DNA of 7,175 nt from positions 1 to 7,175 of the forward strand of contig CAMEWU010000121.1 of assembly GCA_945946715.1 (NCBI GenBank), read 5' to 3'. The notes beneath the pieces are model-generated. The model did not search any database and was not told where the DNA came from. It was given only the letters and a program-made list of their open reading frames with translations. Positions 6,543-7,175 of this stretch are shown piece after piece. Position 1 is the first letter of the stretch. Every line of letters begins with the position of its first letter. The translations under genes were made by a program, and so were the position numbers. The DNA comes from an uncultured Clostridium sp. (GTDB lineage: Bacteria; Bacillota; Clostridia; Lachnospirales; Lachnospiraceae).

Positions 6543-6544
6543 CA
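6536..6544 (-). promoter_or_regulatory. Possible extended -10 element upstream of the TauE/SafE gene
   Basis: The minus strand reads TGATAAAAT, the same nine bases as the proposed typA extended -10. A poor -35 (TGGTAA) stands 17 bp upstream. If this is the promoter, transcription would begin near the 5' arm of the inverted repeat. The arm would then be mostly absent from the RNA, and the repeat would act as a DNA operator rather than an RNA hairpin. Confidence 0.35.
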
Positions 6545-6624
6545 TTTAATGTTTATTTTTACCAGTGCTTTATTCATTTTTTCCCTAGATTTAAACAGAT
6601 TTAAGAAATCTTTTATAAATTAGT

Positions 6625-7175
6625 CTAGTTTATATTATCCAAACTGAACTGATGTTGTATAGTCTGTTGCAGCACCTCTGCGTTCACCGGTTTTCTCAGA
6701 TATGCACTTGCCGGTGTTTCCTGATATCGTTCTTTTACCTTATCTACATCCTCTCTGCACAACAGAATAACCGGCTTTTCTTTTAAATGATCTGTCTGCC
6801 TTATAAATGTTATTCCTGCTTTTTCATCAAGTAACATGGCATCATCCAGCACAATCAAATCCACAGTATGTGTTGTCATGTAATCAATAGCAGATTTTCC
6901 AGTACTTATTACGATTACTTTATAATTCTTTCTCAGACAAAGCTTCCAATCCTTTAATAATTCTATGTCATCGTCGATAATCAAAACTGTCTTCTCTTCC
7001 TGATGAATTGCTAATTTAGAGTATACCTCTTCTACCCGATTCAGCAAAACAGACTTTTCTACCGGTTTCATAATATATCCTTCTGCTCCCACTGCAGCAC
7101 AACGTTTTACTGTATCCCGGGCCTTTCTTCCTGTAAAGAAAATAACCGGCAGCTGCTTGCAGTCCGGCATTTCCC
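6625..7175 (-). CDS. Multi-receiver response regulator protein, C-terminal part (5' end off window)
   Basis: The reading frame is open to the window edge. The ATG at 7170 lies inside a receiver domain and is preceded in frame by Gly-Glu codons, so the true start is outside. Counting from that Met, the visible end of the first receiver has strand beta-4 VIFFTG (9-14, conserved Thr13) and the conserved Lys35-Pro36 of GYIMKP. A linker precedes a complete second receiver (about 60-175), with acidic residues Asp66-Asp68 in LIIDDD, probable phosphoacceptor Asp109 in LIVLDD, and Lys160-Pro161 in AYLRKP. The usual Thr/Ser after beta-4 is replaced by Cys138 (VILLCRE). No DNA-binding or enzymatic domain follows; the protein ends about 20 residues later. 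It could be the tail of a hybrid histidine kinase or a stand-alone multi-receiver protein; the missing 5' part would decide. Confidence 0.88.
   Translation of the reverse strand, partial: EMPDCKQLPVIFFTGRKARDTVKRCAAVGAEGYIMKPVEKSVLLNRVEEVYSKLAIHQEEKTVLIIDDDIELLKDWKLCLRKNYKVIVISTGKSAIDYMTTHTVDLIVLDDAMLLDEKAGITFIRQTDHLKEKPVILLCREDVDKVKERYQETPASAYLRKPVNAEVLQQTIQHQFSLDNIN

Noticed and set aside
6597..6611. Small hairpin AGATTT-AAG-AAATCT downstream of the receiver-domain gene, with an AGATTTAA direct repeat at 6587 and 6597
   Set aside because: The stem is only 6 bp and nearly all A/T, and the minus-strand 3' side lacks a clean T run, so I do not call it a terminator. Read-through into the transporter gene remains possible.
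7168..7170. ATG at the right edge as the start of the receiver protein
   Set aside because: It lies mid-domain, just before strand beta-4 of a receiver, and the frame remains open to the window end; the gene must begin outside.

Overview
This window looks like ordinary chromosome from a low-to-moderate-GC, spore-forming Firmicute, most likely a member of the class Clostridia and plausibly Lachnospiraceae. That placement is an inference. It rests on strong AGGAGG-type ribosome binding sites, the sporulation genes spoVAD and spoVAE, and a large clostridial-style class A penicillin-binding protein. No mobile element, CRISPR array, rRNA or tRNA was seen.

Layout: the left edge holds the first 98 codons of typA/bipA on the minus strand. 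Upstream of it, also on the minus strand, is a YigZ/IMPACT-family gene. The typA promoter begins inside the 94-bp gap just past the yigZ stop codon. A 200-bp divergent intergenic region (1011-1210) then carries a candidate minus-strand promoter for yigZ and an extended -10 promoter with a strong Shine-Dalgarno site for the plus-strand gene, a 966-residue class A PBP (1211-4111). This PBP has an intact glycosyltransferase and transpeptidase, followed by an unusual C-terminal extension: two Cys-x10-Cys segments, a divergent InlB B-repeat-like domain and a Pro/Thr/Ser/Glu tail. It ends at a symmetric, probably bidirectional terminator that also serves the convergent spoVAD-spoVAE pair.

spoVAD and spoVAE overlap by 4 bp (ATGA) and sit behind a forespore-type (sigma-G-like) promoter candidate. 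The third usual member of the clostridial trio, spoVAC, is not upstream of spoVAD. That place is taken by an unrelated TauE/SafE-family membrane transporter with its own terminator. The transporter's start codon lies in one arm of a 14-bp perfect inverted repeat whose spacer contains the Shine-Dalgarno sequence. At the right edge is the 3' part of a protein with at least two receiver domains, running off the window.

The genes fall into separate functions: translation/ribosome GTPase, YigZ, peptidoglycan synthesis, spore dipicolinic acid uptake, anion export, and signalling. They do not form one pathway. I found no convincing undescribed system. The points most worth following up are the PBP C-terminus, the separated spoVAC, and the inverted repeat over the transporter start.
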